Of a stretch of 64,000 nt of DNA, positions 43,161 through 54,400 are shown in pieces. Within the stretch, counting starts at the first letter, position 1, and each line of letters opens with the position of its first letter. Origin of the DNA: Pontibacter arcticus (GTDB taxonomy: Bacteria; Bacteroidota; Bacteroidia; Cytophagales; Hymenobacteraceae); assembly GCF_003284895.1 (NCBI RefSeq), contig NZ_QMDV01000001.1, positions 461,080 through 525,079 on the forward strand, written 5' to 3'. Below the pieces are notes generated by a model. It saw nothing but the letters and a program-made list of their open reading frames with translations, was not told the DNA's origin and made no database searches. Position numbers and translations under genes: made by a program.

Positions 43161-46100
43161 TTATAACGTCACACGCAGGCCAACAGAATATGTCTTCTGT
43201 GTAGGGAAACGGCTATTTGTAAGACCATCTATACTTTGCTCTGGATCTAACCCATCTGTTTTGAAAGCTGTCCATAGGTTGTCGCCTTGCACAAACACAC
43301 GTGCATTCTTCAACCCAACACGCTCCTGCAGAGACTGTGGCAACGTGTAACCAAGCGTTACGTTACGCAGGCGTAGATAAGAAGCATCAACCAGAAATCT
43401 GGAAGATTGGCCGTTCGTATTCAAATCCTGCGATGTACCTAGTCTTGGCACATTAGTTACGTCGCCTGGCTGCTGCCATCTGTTCAAGATGTCTGCATTC
43501 CAGCTTGTACCGGCTCTGTCGCCACCATGCATCAGACCGCTGTAATCCGTGTTCAGGATTTCGCCACCAAGGCTATAAGTGAAGAATACGCTTAGGTCAA
43601 AGCCTTTGTAAGCAAAGTTATTGGTAACACCGCCCGTTACATCCGGAAGCGCATTGCCTACATAATAACGGCCAGCCTCGTTGTAATTAGAAGTAGTTAC
43701 TCTCTCAGTCACATTGCCATTAGTGTCCTTTACATCTTTGTACCACAAACTCAAACCTGTTTGTGGATCCACCCCAGCAAACTCCTGGATAAAGAAATCA
43801 TAGATAGAATGACCAACTTTCAGCTGCTTGGTTCCCTGAAGAATAGTCTCCTGCGGAAGCTTGGTCAGTTCATTTCTGTTGTGGGCCGCATTGAAGTTTG
43901 CATTCCAAACAAAGTCACTTCCATTGATGATGTCGGCGTTCAGGTTAAACTCAACACCTCTGTTTCTAATAGCTCCTAGGTTATCAAACACGGTAGAAAA
44001 ACCAGTAGAAGGAGACAATGGCTTGTTAAACAACAGGTCTTCAGATCTTCTATCGTAGTAGTCTAAGGAAACATCAAATCTGTCGAATATTGTTGCGTCT
44101 ATACCTACGTTGAAAGCCGCCTGCTTTTCCCAGCTCAGGTTACGGTTTTCCATTTTCTCCAGAATAATACCAGGAGCAGAAAGATTGCTGTAACCAGTCT
44201 GGTATAAACCTCTGAACGAATAGTAGTCAGCGCTGCCTCCTGAAGTCAACAACCCTTCGTTACCGGAAGTACCATAGCTTGCGCGGATTTTAGCATCTCC
44301 TATCCAGGATAGGTCGCTCATAAAGTCTTCCTGAGAGATTCTGTAAGAACCGCCAATAGAGAAGAAGTTACCCCAACGTTTTTCATCAGCAAAGCGAGAA
44401 GAACCATCACGTCGGAATGAGCCGGACAGGTAGTACTTGTCCATAAAGTTATAGTTAACCTGACCCAGGTAGCTCATAAGTGAACGTCTGTCGTTTTGGC
44501 TATCTAGTGAGGTTAGCGTAGAAGCGTTGTCAAGCTCAGTTAAGCCAGGTAGTGGCAGGAAATTGGTCTTCTGGCCATAGATGTAATCATACTTGTTGTT
44601 GAATGCCTCAAAACCACCCAACGCGTCGATTTGGTGTTGACCAAAAGATTTGCTATAGCTTAATATGTGGTTGATGGTGTATTCTACAAAGGAACTTCTC
44701 CACTGTGTTCCACGACCACCAACACCAGCTCCGTCACCGTAAAGTGGGTTATAGAAAGTAAAGTCTTTCGTGTTGTCGCCGGTTAGCGCAAAAGTAGTCT
44801 TATACTTCAAATCAAAAGGAAGTGCAACTTCTCCGAATGTGTTTAAGCTCCAGGTAAGTACATTGCGCTTTAACATGTCCAGTTCAGTAGTACCTACTGG
44901 GTTACCATTACCACCGTAAGGTCGGGAGGTATTGAAGTCGTAAATAGATGGGTTAGCGATGAAAGAGCCATCAGCATTTCTTCTATTCTGAATCGGGTAT
45001 ACCGGCGCAATATTTCTACCCCAGGATACTACGTTACGGAAAGATGTACCGCTTGAAGTTGGAGAGTTCTGGTCTGTATTCGAGATCAAGGCGTTTACAC
45101 CAAACTTAATCCTATCAGTAACTTGTGACGTTACACGCAGACGGGAAGTATAACGCTCAAAACCAGAAGTAATGAAAGCACCTTCCTGATTTAAGTAGTT
45201 TCCAGAGAAGTAGTAGTTGGTTTTATCATTACCGCCTTGAATGCCGAAGTCATACTCCTGGCGAACAGCTTTTCTGAAAAGAGCATCTCTCCAGTCATCT
45301 TCCCAGGCTGGCGTAAGACCTGCTTTCAATTTACCATCAAGTCCAATCGGTTCATTGTCGTTGTATGGGTTGTATTGTTGGCCATTGGCACCTCCACCCG
45401 CAATGCGGCTTACAACGTTTTTAGCAGCATACTCCTCAGGCGAAGCAAATTTACCTTGCCACAAAGATGAAGTTGCTCTTGCATCGTTTCTTAAAGCTTC
45501 CCAGGTAAGCTCATAATACTCATTTGAGTTTACGTTCTTATAATCTTTTACAGCGAAGTCAGAAACACCATAAGTAGCACCAAATGTAATGGTTGGACTC
45601 TTAGGAGCGCTTCCACCTTTAGTTGTGATCACGATTACACCGTTCGCAGCGCGGGATCCGTAAAGGGCAGCGGCACTGGCATCTTTCAATACAGTCATCG
45701 ACTCGATGTCGTTCGGGTTGATGGCATTCAGATCACCTGAATAAGGAGCACCATCCACAACATACAATGGAGTTGAGGAGGAAGCAACTGAGCCTACCCC
45801 ACGGATACGAACCTGGCCGGTTGAACCAGGCTGGCCGCTTGTCTGAACAACCTGTACACCCGGTGTTAAACCACCCAGCGCTTTGGTCACATCATTCACC
45901 TGAAGCTTCTCAATTGATTCTGACTTGATAGCAGATGCAGAACCTGTAAATGATTTTTGGTCTGCTGTACCATAAGCCACAACTAATACTTCCGCTAATT
46001 GCTTGTTATCAATCGGAAGTGCCACATTTACTACATTTCCCGCTATCGGGCGTTCTGTAGTTATATAACCTACAAAACGAAATGTAAGCGTGTTACCTTC

Positions 46101-46301
46101 AGCAGGTAAATTCAGCGAGTACGTACCATCATAATTGGTAGCAGTACCTACTGTTGTACCTTTAACAATTACTGCAACACCTGGCAATGGCTGTCCATTG
46201 GAGGCATCTGTAACTGTTCCGGAAATGGTTCGATTCTGCGCCCACGCCTGAGTTACCAGCGCAAGGAACATAACCAAACCAAATAATAGAACTTTTCTCA
46301 T
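43161..46301 (-). CDS. SusC/RagA-family TonB-dependent receptor (locus 2)
   Basis: Outer-membrane barrel of 1046 residues: signal peptide ending TQAWAQ, carboxypeptidase-D-like domain (SGTVTDASNGQPLPGVAVIV), TonB-box-like LAEVLVVAYG, plug with PLYVVDGAPYSG, and a long barrel. Paired with the SusD lipoprotein 25 bp downstream. Promoter: TATATTTG at 46354-46347, part of a 14-bp sequence shared with the locus 3 SusC gene. Complete. Confidence 0.95.
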   Translation of the reverse strand: MRKVLLFGLVMFLALVTQAWAQNRTISGTVTDASNGQPLPGVAVIVKGTTVGTATNYDGTYSLNLPAEGNTLTFRFVGYITTERPIAGNVVNVALPIDNKQLAEVLVVAYGTADQKSFTGSASAIKSESIEKLQVNDVTKALGGLTPGVQVVQTSGQPGSTGQVRIRGVGSVASSSTPLYVVDGAPYSGDLNAINPNDIESMTVLKDASAAALYGSRAANGVIVITTKGGSAPKSPTITFGATYGVSDFAVKDYKNVNSNEYYELTWEALRNDARATSSLWQGKFASPEEYAAKNVVSRIAGGGANGQQYNPYNDNEPIGLDGKLKAGLTPAWEDDWRDALFRKAVRQEYDFGIQGGNDKTNYYFSGNYLNQEGAFITSGFERYTSRLRVTSQVTDRIKFGVNALISNTDQNSPTSSGTSFRNVVSWGRNIAPVYPIQNRRNADGSFIANPSIYDFNTSRPYGGNGNPVGTTELDMLKRNVLTWSLNTFGEVALPFDLKYKTTFALTGDNTKDFTFYNPLYGDGAGVGGRGTQWRSSFVEYTINHILSYSKSFGQHQIDALGGFEAFNNKYDYIYGQKTNFLPLPGLTELDNASTLTSLDSQNDRRSLMSYLGQVNYNFMDKYYLSGSFRRDGSSRFADEKRWGNFFSIGGSYRISQEDFMSDLSWIGDAKIRASYGTSGNEGLLTSGGSADYYSFRGLYQTGYSNLSAPGIILEKMENRNLSWEKQAAFNVGIDATIFDRFDVSLDYYDRRSEDLLFNKPLSPSTGFSTVFDNLGAIRNRGVEFNLNADIINGSDFVWNANFNAAHNRNELTKLPQETILQGTKQLKVGHSIYDFFIQEFAGVDPQTGLSLWYKDVKDTNGNVTERVTTSNYNEAGRYYVGNALPDVTGGVTNNFAYKGFDLSVFFTYSLGGEILNTDYSGLMHGGDRAGTSWNADILNRWQQPGDVTNVPRLGTSQDLNTNGQSSRFLVDASYLRLRNVTLGYTLPQSLQERVGLKNARVFVQGDNLWTAFKTDGLDPEQSIDGLTNSRFPTQKTYSVGLRVTL

Positions 46302-46710
46302 AAAGTTAGATTAGAATAATTGGTTAATTTGTTAATTGTTTGTTTCCAAATATAACTCAATGTTACAACAATCATAAGCAGAAGCTTATTTTTTTAACTC
46401 TACCCTAACTTTGTGTTTACACTTTAATGTCAAAACATTAATATCACTTTCTTAAATATCTGTTATTTAGAGCATTACAAGCCATTTTTTTTGAAAAATG
46501 TTATTCCCAACAAAATGGACTTTGATACACTTAAATCACATTTATAAAGCAAAAGCAAAAACTGGATTAGTTAAATAAAGTATAAACCAGGACTCAAACA
46601 CAATCACATGAACAATATAACATTATCACTATTTTTAGACCACCTCTAACCTGTGTTAAGAAACTCTAACACTTTTATTTACTTCAATGTTTATCTTAGA
46701 TGTAAAACAG
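46302..46710. other. AT-rich intergenic region upstream of SusC locus 2
   Basis: About 400 bp with no ORF. Contains the locus 2 promoter (46347-46354) and one AAGTATAAACC copy near 46580. No RNA gene seen. Confidence 0.6.
46347..46354 (-). promoter_or_regulatory. -7 promoter box upstream of SusC locus 2
   Basis: TATATTTG on the minus strand, 46 bp before the start; continues as TTATATTTGGAAAC, identical to the locus 3 leader. Confidence 0.55.
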
Positions 46711-46745
46711 AAAAACGCAGAGCACTCTTGGCACCCTGCGTTTTT
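46711..46745 (-). terminator. terminator of the S9 peptidase gene
   Basis: 10-bp stem AAAAACGCAG/CTGCGTTTTT (46711-46720 with 46736-46745), 20 bp after the stop codon, with T tract on the minus side. Confidence 0.78.
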
Positions 46746-46765
46746 TCAAATTGAAGAATGTTTTT

Positions 46766-49141
46766 CTACTTTTTCTTCAGATTCTCTTCGAAGAGTTTAT
46801 AGATCCGCTTATACTCGTCTGTCCAGCTGGATGGTTCTACAAAGCCATGGTCCTCGACAGGGTAAACTGCCAGTTCCCAGTTATCTTTACCAAGCTCAAT
46901 CAAACGTTGCGATAACCTGACAATATCCTGGAAGTGCACATTGGTATCGATCATCCCGTGGCACATAAGCAATGCTCCTTTTAAACCATCGGCATAATAG
47001 ATAGGTGAGCTTTTAGCATAAGCTGTGCTGTCTGTGTAAGGAGTATTCAGGATATTGGAAGTATAACCATGGTTGTAATGTGCCCAATCCGTTACAGAAC
47101 GCAGAGCTGCTCCTGCTGCAAATACATCCGGCTCAGTAAACATAGCCATCAACGTAATAAAACCGCCATACGATCCGCCGTATATACCGATGCGTTTCGG
47201 ATCTACGTTATACTTATCTGCTAAAAGCTTTGCCCCATCTACATGGTCGCTTAAGTCTTTGCCACCCATAAACTGGTATATACCGGTGCGCACATCACGG
47301 CCATAACCAGCACTGCCCCTGTAGTCAATATCCAGCACAGTATAGCCTTGCTCAGCCAGCAAGTTATGGAACATGTACTCTCTGAAGTATGAGCTCCACC
47401 ATTTATGCGCATTCTGAAGGTAACCTGCACCATGCACAAAAATTACTGCGGGGCCATTCTGAACAGCATTGGCAGGGCGGTAAACACGTGCATACACATC
47501 CACGCCATCCTGTGCTTTATAGGAAATAACTTCCGGCTCACGCCATTTGTAGCTCTTAAATTCTGGAGTAAGGGAGTTTGTTACCTGCTTAGGTTTTGCC
47601 CCTTTCTGGTTGTCCATTAAGTATAACTCCCAGGGTTTATTGCTATAAGAGTAACGGATGGCCAGCTTTTTCTCGTCCGGCGACATAGTTACTTCCGAAG
47701 CGCCCGGCATTGTTGTAAGTTGCACCATTTCGCCACCTCTTACAGGCATCCTGTAGAAATGCTTCTCACCCGGGTGTACTTTATTTGCCGTGAAATACCA
47801 GTTCTTTTTGTCTTTAGATAAGTACACATCAGACACTTCATACTTACCGGACGTTAATGCCTTCTTAGCGCCTGAATTAACATCTACTGTATAAAGGTGC
47901 GAGTAGCCACTCTCTTCGGATTGGAACCATACTTTATTATCAGGTAGCCATCCCATTTCTCCGGTGCCATACCCAATACCAGGTCCAGCAATCCAGGCAT
48001 CATCATGTTGTCTGTCTAATAAAGATACAGTGCCTGCGGCTGGATCCAGTTTCATTATCCAACGGTCTTTATTGTCTGCAGCACGCGCAACTACTACGGC
48101 ATGCTTGCCATCTTCTGACCATACAGGGCCAAACATGGATGTTGCTCTTAAATCAGCTGCTCCGTTCGGTTTGCCGGCTTGCTTGGCATCTGTACTTTTT
48201 ATGTAATGCGGTTTGTCTGTAATGCCAGCTATCCCTTTCATCGTTACCTGGTAGGCTGTGTCGCGTCGGGCATCATATAGAAAGAATTCTGAGGTCGTTT
48301 GCGCATCTCCTACTTTGGTGCGTGTGTTCAGATCTTCTGTATAACCACTTGCTGTTACAAAATCCGGAACGATCGTAATTTTAGCGTTTTTCGGACGGCT
48401 GATCAATTGATAGGATATGTAGCGCTCATCTGGACTCAGAGTGACATTACTTACAATTTTATCATCCAGGTAAATTTCAGCCGGGCGGGCTGGTGCATCT
48501 ATTTCCTGTTGCTTTTTAGTAGCTTCCTTTGCAGCTTCTCTTTCCTTGATAACGTCAAAAAGGCCTAGCTGCTGTTTTTTTAACCAGGCGCGCTGCGGGT
48601 CTTTGTCGTCAGTGGCAGCTGGCTTCCTTCCTTTACGGAAATCTGTTAACTGGTTTAGTTGGCTCGTAGCTGTATTAAAAGCATACAAGTTGCTATCTCT
48701 CAGATAAAGTACTTTCTTTTCATCAAAACTGAAAGACGGGCTGCTTTCACGTTCTACTGTGTTGGTAAGCTTTTGCGTTTTCCCTGATTTAATATCCAAC
48801 AAAAAGATATCTCCGTTTTTTTCGTACACTTTTTTTGTTCTGGCCTTGTTGTAACTGCCAGCCATGGAAGGCAAGTTGCGGCGCTCACTTGCAGCAACCT
48901 TTTTTATATCTTTCCCGCTTGTTGATACACTGTAGAGCGAATCAAACTTTGTCGCATCCGGGTTCCAGTTAAAGTATACTTTCTTTCCATCTTCCGACCA
49001 GAAGACGTTACTTGGCGAAGTTCCGATCCATTTAGGATCCCGCATAATCTTTTCAACTGTTAATCCTGGTGTTTGCGCTTGTACAAATACTGTCAGCAGC
49101 AATAACCACGAAAACATTAACCCTTGTTTTTTTGATAGCAT
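46766..49141 (-). CDS. secreted S9 family peptidase (prolyl oligopeptidase/DPP type)
   Basis: Exopeptidase- or oligopeptidase-type serine protease with a C-terminal alpha/beta hydrolase domain, 791 residues from the ATG at 49141 (MLSKKQGLMFSW). A longer frame back to 49249 adds a second hydrophobic stretch and is less likely. The signal peptide ends near VFVQAQ. The N-terminal part is a beta-propeller with repeated SPDE/SEDGKKVY strands. The catalytic triad is visible: Ser in YGGSYGGF, Asp in GMIDTNVHFQD, His in VEDHGFVEP. It lies between SusCD loci 2 and 3 on the same strand, fitting peptide harvest. Confidence 0.93.
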   Translation of the reverse strand: MLSKKQGLMFSWLLLLTVFVQAQTPGLTVEKIMRDPKWIGTSPSNVFWSEDGKKVYFNWNPDATKFDSLYSVSTSGKDIKKVAASERRNLPSMAGSYNKARTKKVYEKNGDIFLLDIKSGKTQKLTNTVERESSPSFSFDEKKVLYLRDSNLYAFNTATSQLNQLTDFRKGRKPAATDDKDPQRAWLKKQQLGLFDVIKEREAAKEATKKQQEIDAPARPAEIYLDDKIVSNVTLSPDERYISYQLISRPKNAKITIVPDFVTASGYTEDLNTRTKVGDAQTTSEFFLYDARRDTAYQVTMKGIAGITDKPHYIKSTDAKQAGKPNGAADLRATSMFGPVWSEDGKHAVVVARAADNKDRWIMKLDPAAGTVSLLDRQHDDAWIAGPGIGYGTGEMGWLPDNKVWFQSEESGYSHLYTVDVNSGAKKALTSGKYEVSDVYLSKDKKNWYFTANKVHPGEKHFYRMPVRGGEMVQLTTMPGASEVTMSPDEKKLAIRYSYSNKPWELYLMDNQKGAKPKQVTNSLTPEFKSYKWREPEVISYKAQDGVDVYARVYRPANAVQNGPAVIFVHGAGYLQNAHKWWSSYFREYMFHNLLAEQGYTVLDIDYRGSAGYGRDVRTGIYQFMGGKDLSDHVDGAKLLADKYNVDPKRIGIYGGSYGGFITLMAMFTEPDVFAAGAALRSVTDWAHYNHGYTSNILNTPYTDSTAYAKSSPIYYADGLKGALLMCHGMIDTNVHFQDIVRLSQRLIELGKDNWELAVYPVEDHGFVEPSSWTDEYKRIYKLFEENLKKK

Positions 49142-49285
49142 ATTCAGATTAGATAAGAAATGATATGTATACTTTAATATCCAAATAAAAGCAATAACTA
49201 TAAGTTTGACAAACTGAAGTATATAAGATGCTTTTATTGGCTTTTGCATTTACCGTATGTAAAGCATTTTACTGTGCTGACTAAA

Positions 49286-49325
49286 AAACAAAAGGTGATG
49301 CTAGATCTAGCATCACCTTTTGTTT
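49286..49325 (-). terminator. terminator of SusCD locus 3
   Basis: Perfect 20-bp-arm palindrome (49286-49305 with 49306-49325) with T-rich minus side, 30 bp past the stop of the small lipoprotein gene. Confidence 0.85.
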
Positions 49326-49355
49326 AATTGTATTACTATTATATCAAATCAAGTA

Positions 49356-49904
49356 TTAACCCTTATTGATAAGTATGCCTACACGCTTATCAGTTGGATT
49401 AGGACTATACTTTGCATTTCCCTGAATTTCTAACACGATCAGCTTTTCAGTAGCTAAAGGCTCAACAGAATTCAGAATTTCTAACTCGATATAACCAAAG
49501 CTTGAGTTAGCAGGAATAGTAAACTTACCAGATGTTTTAAAATGAGTACCCTGTACAGCAGCTTCACCGTTAATAGTTGCTGTAGTATATGTTTCGTTAG
49601 GAACAACAACATAAGTAAACTCCTGGGCTACATCAGATTGTCTGGCTACTAAGTTCACCCTTAACTTAATTATCCCGGTAGATTTTGAAATCAATGGATC
49701 TGCTGTAGTCCCTTGCGTAAGTACTTGTCTGCCTTCTCCTGGTTTTCTATTCAGAACTGGATAGTCTTTTCCTAAAGCATTTGAATTGTAAGTAGCAGCA
49801 TCTATTTCAATGAACTCCTTGGTTGGAGTTATTTCATCGTTCTCTATGCAGGATGTAGCTGCTAAAGAGACAAATGCTAATAGAGCAAATAATATTTTTT
49901 TCAT
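49356..49904 (-). CDS. SusCD-linked lipoprotein (DUF4843-like)
   Basis: A 182-residue lipoprotein (lipobox LAATSC, C19) of the sort found downstream of SusCD pairs. The C-terminal half is beta-rich, with FTIPANSSFGYIELEIL and LIVLEIQGNAKYS, resembling Calx-beta/DUF4843-like adhesive domains. The first half is loop-rich. It lies 18 bp after SusD 3 and is followed by a strong terminator, so it is the last gene of locus 3. It probably helps bind the ligand at the surface; that is inference. Confidence 0.78.
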   Translation of the reverse strand: MKKILFALLAFVSLAATSCIENDEITPTKEFIEIDAATYNSNALGKDYPVLNRKPGEGRQVLTQGTTADPLISKSTGIIKLRVNLVARQSDVAQEFTYVVVPNETYTTATINGEAAVQGTHFKTSGKFTIPANSSFGYIELEILNSVEPLATEKLIVLEIQGNAKYSPNPTDKRVGILINKG

Positions 49905-49922
49905 GATGTAAATTCTAAAAAA

Positions 49923-51476
49923 TTAATAACCTGTGTTATTCACTAAATTCGGATTACCATCTAACTCTCTAACTGGCAGAGAAGGAAGAATTTTATAATC
50001 AGAGAATGGAAGAGTTGCAGGAGATTTTACGATGTCTCTACCTAATCTCTTAAGATCGAAGAAGCGATGACCTTCGAAAGCGAACTCAATTCTTCTTTGA
50101 CGAATGATTTCGTTTAATAAGTCCTGCCCGCTAAGTAACAGATCCGAAACTGCAGCTGTAGAAGCCCCATAATCTGTATATCTGTTCTCTTTGATCTTTT
50201 TCAGATCTAAACGTGCTGCAGCTTCATCCAATACTGGAGACCCAGGTGTTGAAAGCGCTTCAGCTCTGATCAGGAACATATCCGAGATTCTCAAAACAGG
50301 TACGTTGTCTAAGTTGATAGAACCGTTCTTACCTAAGAATTTGGTAGTTTCTACAAAAGCAGCACCACGACCAGCAGTACCTATTTCATATAATAAATTT
50401 CTTACGTCTGTAGAACGGGAAGCTATTGCAACTGCTGCAGTACCACTTGTGCTAGCACCAGTTGCTGTTTTGGTCATTACAATACCTAAATCAGTAAGTA
50501 GAGCTTCTGTTGGAACTAGATCACCGAAGCCACCTGTCTGAGATCTATTGCCTGCTATTACTATAGTTGTAAATGAAGTCTGTAATGATTCGTTTACACC
50601 AATGTTTTCAGCATTAATTGTAAAAGCAACTTCGAATAAAGATTCTGGGTTAACTCTATTTCTCCAGCCATTTACATAGCCACCTGCCGTTAATAAACGG
50701 CTGCCGTGTGTAGCTATTACTTTATCAGCATATTCTTTAGCTGTTGCATAATCCTTATTATACAAAGCTACACGTGCTAATAAACCTTGAGCAGCTTGCT
50801 TAGAAGCTATAGAAGGAGTTGTAGTTAAATTACCTAATTTAGCTTCTGCTGCTTGAAGATCTGCATAAACCTGCTTATAAACATCAGCTACAGATGAACG
50901 GGCTGGCAATCTTAAAACAGCATCCTCTAAGGTTTTAACACCATTCAATAACAAAGGCACACCGCCTTTATCCTGGCTCGAAATTGCAGTACCCGGATCA
51001 TATGCATAACTGCGTACCAGATCAAAGTAGCATAATGCTCTCAAAAACTGCAACTGGCCTTCCCAAGTTGCTTTTTCTGCATCTGTTACAGCAGGAGTAA
51101 CATTAAGATTAGGGATTGCCTCCAGTGCCAGGTTTATATCATTAATCGCATAATAGTAATTCTGCCAGTGAATGAAATGAGCATTCGGCTGATTATTGCT
51201 TTCGTTAACAAATCGACCTGATCTATTTGTTGCACGACCGTTATCTGAAAGAGCTTCCGGTAATGCAATCATATCTCTGCCGTAAACACGGGCAGATTTT
51301 AAGCGTGAGTAAACCCCTGTTATAGCTGCGTTCACGTTTTCTCGTGAATTTAAAGCGGTGGCAATATCAACAGATTGCCTTGGGTCTACCTCTAGTGCTT
51401 TCTCACAAGAAGAGAAAGTTAAAGCAGCAGCTAAAAGCGCTATTGACGATAATTTATATTTGATATTCATTTTCAT
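49923..51476 (-). CDS. SusD/RagB-family outer-membrane lipoprotein (locus 3)
   Basis: A 517-residue surface lipoprotein. The lipobox is LTFSSC (C24), followed by EKALEVDPRQSVDI. The helical scaffold (ALCYFDLVRSYAYDPG) and the C-terminal SusD domain (LRISDMFLIRAEALSTPG; RRIEFAFEGHRFFDLKRLG) are complete. The first two Met codons are close together, so the exact start is uncertain by two residues. It is 12 bp after the locus 3 SusC gene. The DNA here is nearly free of the dispersed heptamer. Confidence 0.95.
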   Translation of the reverse strand: MKMNIKYKLSSIALLAAALTFSSCEKALEVDPRQSVDIATALNSRENVNAAITGVYSRLKSARVYGRDMIALPEALSDNGRATNRSGRFVNESNNQPNAHFIHWQNYYYAINDINLALEAIPNLNVTPAVTDAEKATWEGQLQFLRALCYFDLVRSYAYDPGTAISSQDKGGVPLLLNGVKTLEDAVLRLPARSSVADVYKQVYADLQAAEAKLGNLTTTPSIASKQAAQGLLARVALYNKDYATAKEYADKVIATHGSRLLTAGGYVNGWRNRVNPESLFEVAFTINAENIGVNESLQTSFTTIVIAGNRSQTGGFGDLVPTEALLTDLGIVMTKTATGASTSGTAAVAIASRSTDVRNLLYEIGTAGRGAAFVETTKFLGKNGSINLDNVPVLRISDMFLIRAEALSTPGSPVLDEAAARLDLKKIKENRYTDYGASTAAVSDLLLSGQDLLNEIIRQRRIEFAFEGHRFFDLKRLGRDIVKSPATLPFSDYKILPSLPVRELDGNPNLVNNTGY

Positions 51477-51488
51477 TTTTCTAAAAAA

Positions 51489-54400
51489 TTAAAAACCTAA
51501 CTGGATACCTACAGTGTAATTTTTGCCTTGTGGTATGATACCAGTTGCTGAACCAAAGAACTCTGGGTCATAACCTTTGAAATCATCATATGTGAATAGG
51601 TTAGAGCCCTGAGCATACACTTTAGCGCTGCTTAATCTAGCAAACTGCAGGAATGGAGTTGGGACATTATAAGCGAAAGTGATTGATTTCAGACGGATAT
51701 AATCTACTTTATTGTAAATGCGGCTTGAAGCTGATACATGGTTCACGCCACCTGGTTCAATACCATTATTGTATGGTCTTGGTACGCTGGTGATCTGGCC
51801 TGGAGTTGTCCAACGGTTATCAAAGAAATATTGCAATGTATTGAACTGACGGTTACCATTTTCTGATAAGAAGTTTAACTGTCCGTCCGACTGAATTCTA
51901 CCATACTCATACTGGAACATGAAGTCTAATTCAAAACCTTTGAATGCAAAAGTGTTTGTTAAACCACCATACCACTCAGGCTGTGTATCACCAATGATTC
52001 TTCTGTCAGCAAGCACAGGAGTATATGTAATGTTATCGTTGATATCATAAAACATCGGACGACCAGTTGCAGGGTTTACACCAGCATACTTTTGCGTAAA
52101 GATCGTTCCTACAGGATATCCAACACGAATTGTGTTATCAGAAGGAAGTACATCTAAGCCACCATAAAGCTCCATTACTTCGTTTTCGTTACGAGCAATG
52201 TTGAAGTTGGTATTCCAGGTAAATCCACCAGCACTCTGAATGTTTGCAGTTCTGATTTCCAGTTCGATACCACGGTTGCGTAACTCACCCACGTTTGAAG
52301 TGAAGGCACCATAACCTGCAGTCCATGAAACTGGCTGATCTAATAATAGATCTCTGCTCATTCTATTGTATACTTCAATAGTACCAGCGATACGATCGTT
52401 AAAGAATCCGAAGTCTAAACCTAAGTTAACCGTTTCGTTTCTCTCCCATTTCAGGTCTGGGTTAGGCAACTGTGATGGGTTGATACCGGCAGAACCATTG
52501 TAAAGAGCACCTGAACCATATAAACCTCTGGAAGCAAAGTTTGAAATCTGGTCGTTACCAGTTGTTCCGTAAGATGCACGCAGTTTCAGGAATGAAAGAA
52601 AGTCAACTGATTTCAAGAATTCCTCTTCTGAAACATTCCAACCTAACTGAACTGATGGGAATAAACCAAACTGGTTGTTTGTACCAAATCTAGATGAACC
52701 ATCGTATCGCGCTGTAACAGCAACCAGATATTTACCACCAAAGCTATAGTTTACACGGCCGAAACCAGAAATACGCTTGAAGTTTGTAAAGAACTCACTT
52801 GCAGAAAGTGGATTAGCAGCAGAGTTCAGGTATCTGAATTCCGGAGACGGGAAACCATCTGCTGACGTGAAAATACCTTCCTGTTGCTCAGTTTTGTATT
52901 CGAAACCAGCTAATGCTGTAACAGTGTGCTGATCATTAAACGTCTGATTGTAATTTAAAGTCTGGGAAGTGATGAAGTTAGTATTCCAGGTACTTTCTAC
53001 TTGGCCTAAACCTTTTCTTGCGTATGCATCAGATGTACGAGGGTCACGGTAAGATCTACCCTGAACTATTCGATAATCAAGACCATAGAATGACTTGAAC
53101 GATAAAGAAGGGATGATCTGATATGTTGCAGAAATATTACCTACAACAAAATTATTCCGCTGACTTGCATCATTATAATCATTTACAGCAACGATGTTCT
53201 GGTTCAGAATTCCAGGGAATGTTTGACCACTACCTAACATACCAAAGTAAGAACCATCTTCATTATAGATTCTATTGCTTGGAATTATCAGAGAGGAAGA
53301 GAACGCTGGATTTCCTAAAGAAGAACCATCTGTAGCAAATGGAGCTTTCTGACTGAAAGAAGAAAGGTTCACAGAAGAGGCAAGCGTTAACTTGTCAGTA
53401 GCTTTGTGCGTAAGATCCATTTTAGCTGTACCTCTTCTAAAGTCTACTTTCTTAAACATTGCTTCGTTCAGGTTATAAGAACCAGCTATATAGAAAGTGG
53501 TTTTATCATTACCACCGCTTGCAGATAATTCATAATTCTGAATTTTACCAGTCTGCATTACTGCATCCTGCCAATCATAAGTAGGAAGCGCAGCAATTTG
53601 CTCCGGAGTTAAGGTAGCCCCATCAGGAATTCTCATTTCTGTACCAATAACAGCTTGACGGTTTGCATCCAAACCATTCCTGTTAGCGTTATTAGTTGCC
53701 TCTGTACGCATCTGGATGTAATCCTGCGTGTTAAGCACATCAAGTTTCTTAAGTGGAGCAGAAACACCACCGTAAGCATTTGCAGTAAATACTGTTTTTC
53801 CGGCTTTACCTTTCTTAGTGGTAATAAGAACTACACCGTTTGCAGCCTGAGCACCATAAATGGCAGCCGTTGCTGCATCTTTCAACACTTCAATAGAAAG
53901 AATGTCATTCGGGTTTAAGAATGCAAGTGGGTTTGATTGCGTAAATGAAGCATCGCTACGAACGTTTAACTGCACTCCATCTACAACGTAAAGTGGTTGC
54001 GTACCAGCCTGAATTGAACCTACACCTCTGATTCGCACGTTAATAGCACCACCAGGGATACCATTGTTAGCTTGTACTAATACACCTGCAGCCTGGCCTT
54101 GCAATGCTTTATCAAGTGAAGGCATTGGCTTGTTCTCGATGTTTTTGGCAGCTACCTGAGAGATAGCACCTACAGCATCGCGTTTTGTCTGTACTGTACC
54201 GTAACCTGTAACAATAACTTCAGAAAGTTGCTTGTTATCAAGCGCTAAAGTAGTGTTAATAGAAGTTTGCGAACCTATAGCTACTTCTTTCGCTACATAT
54301 CCGATAAACCTGAATACAAGTGTATTCGCATCAGCTGGCACACTTAATGTGTAAGAGCCATCTGTGTTGGTAGCCGTACCAATAGTGGTACCTTTAACAA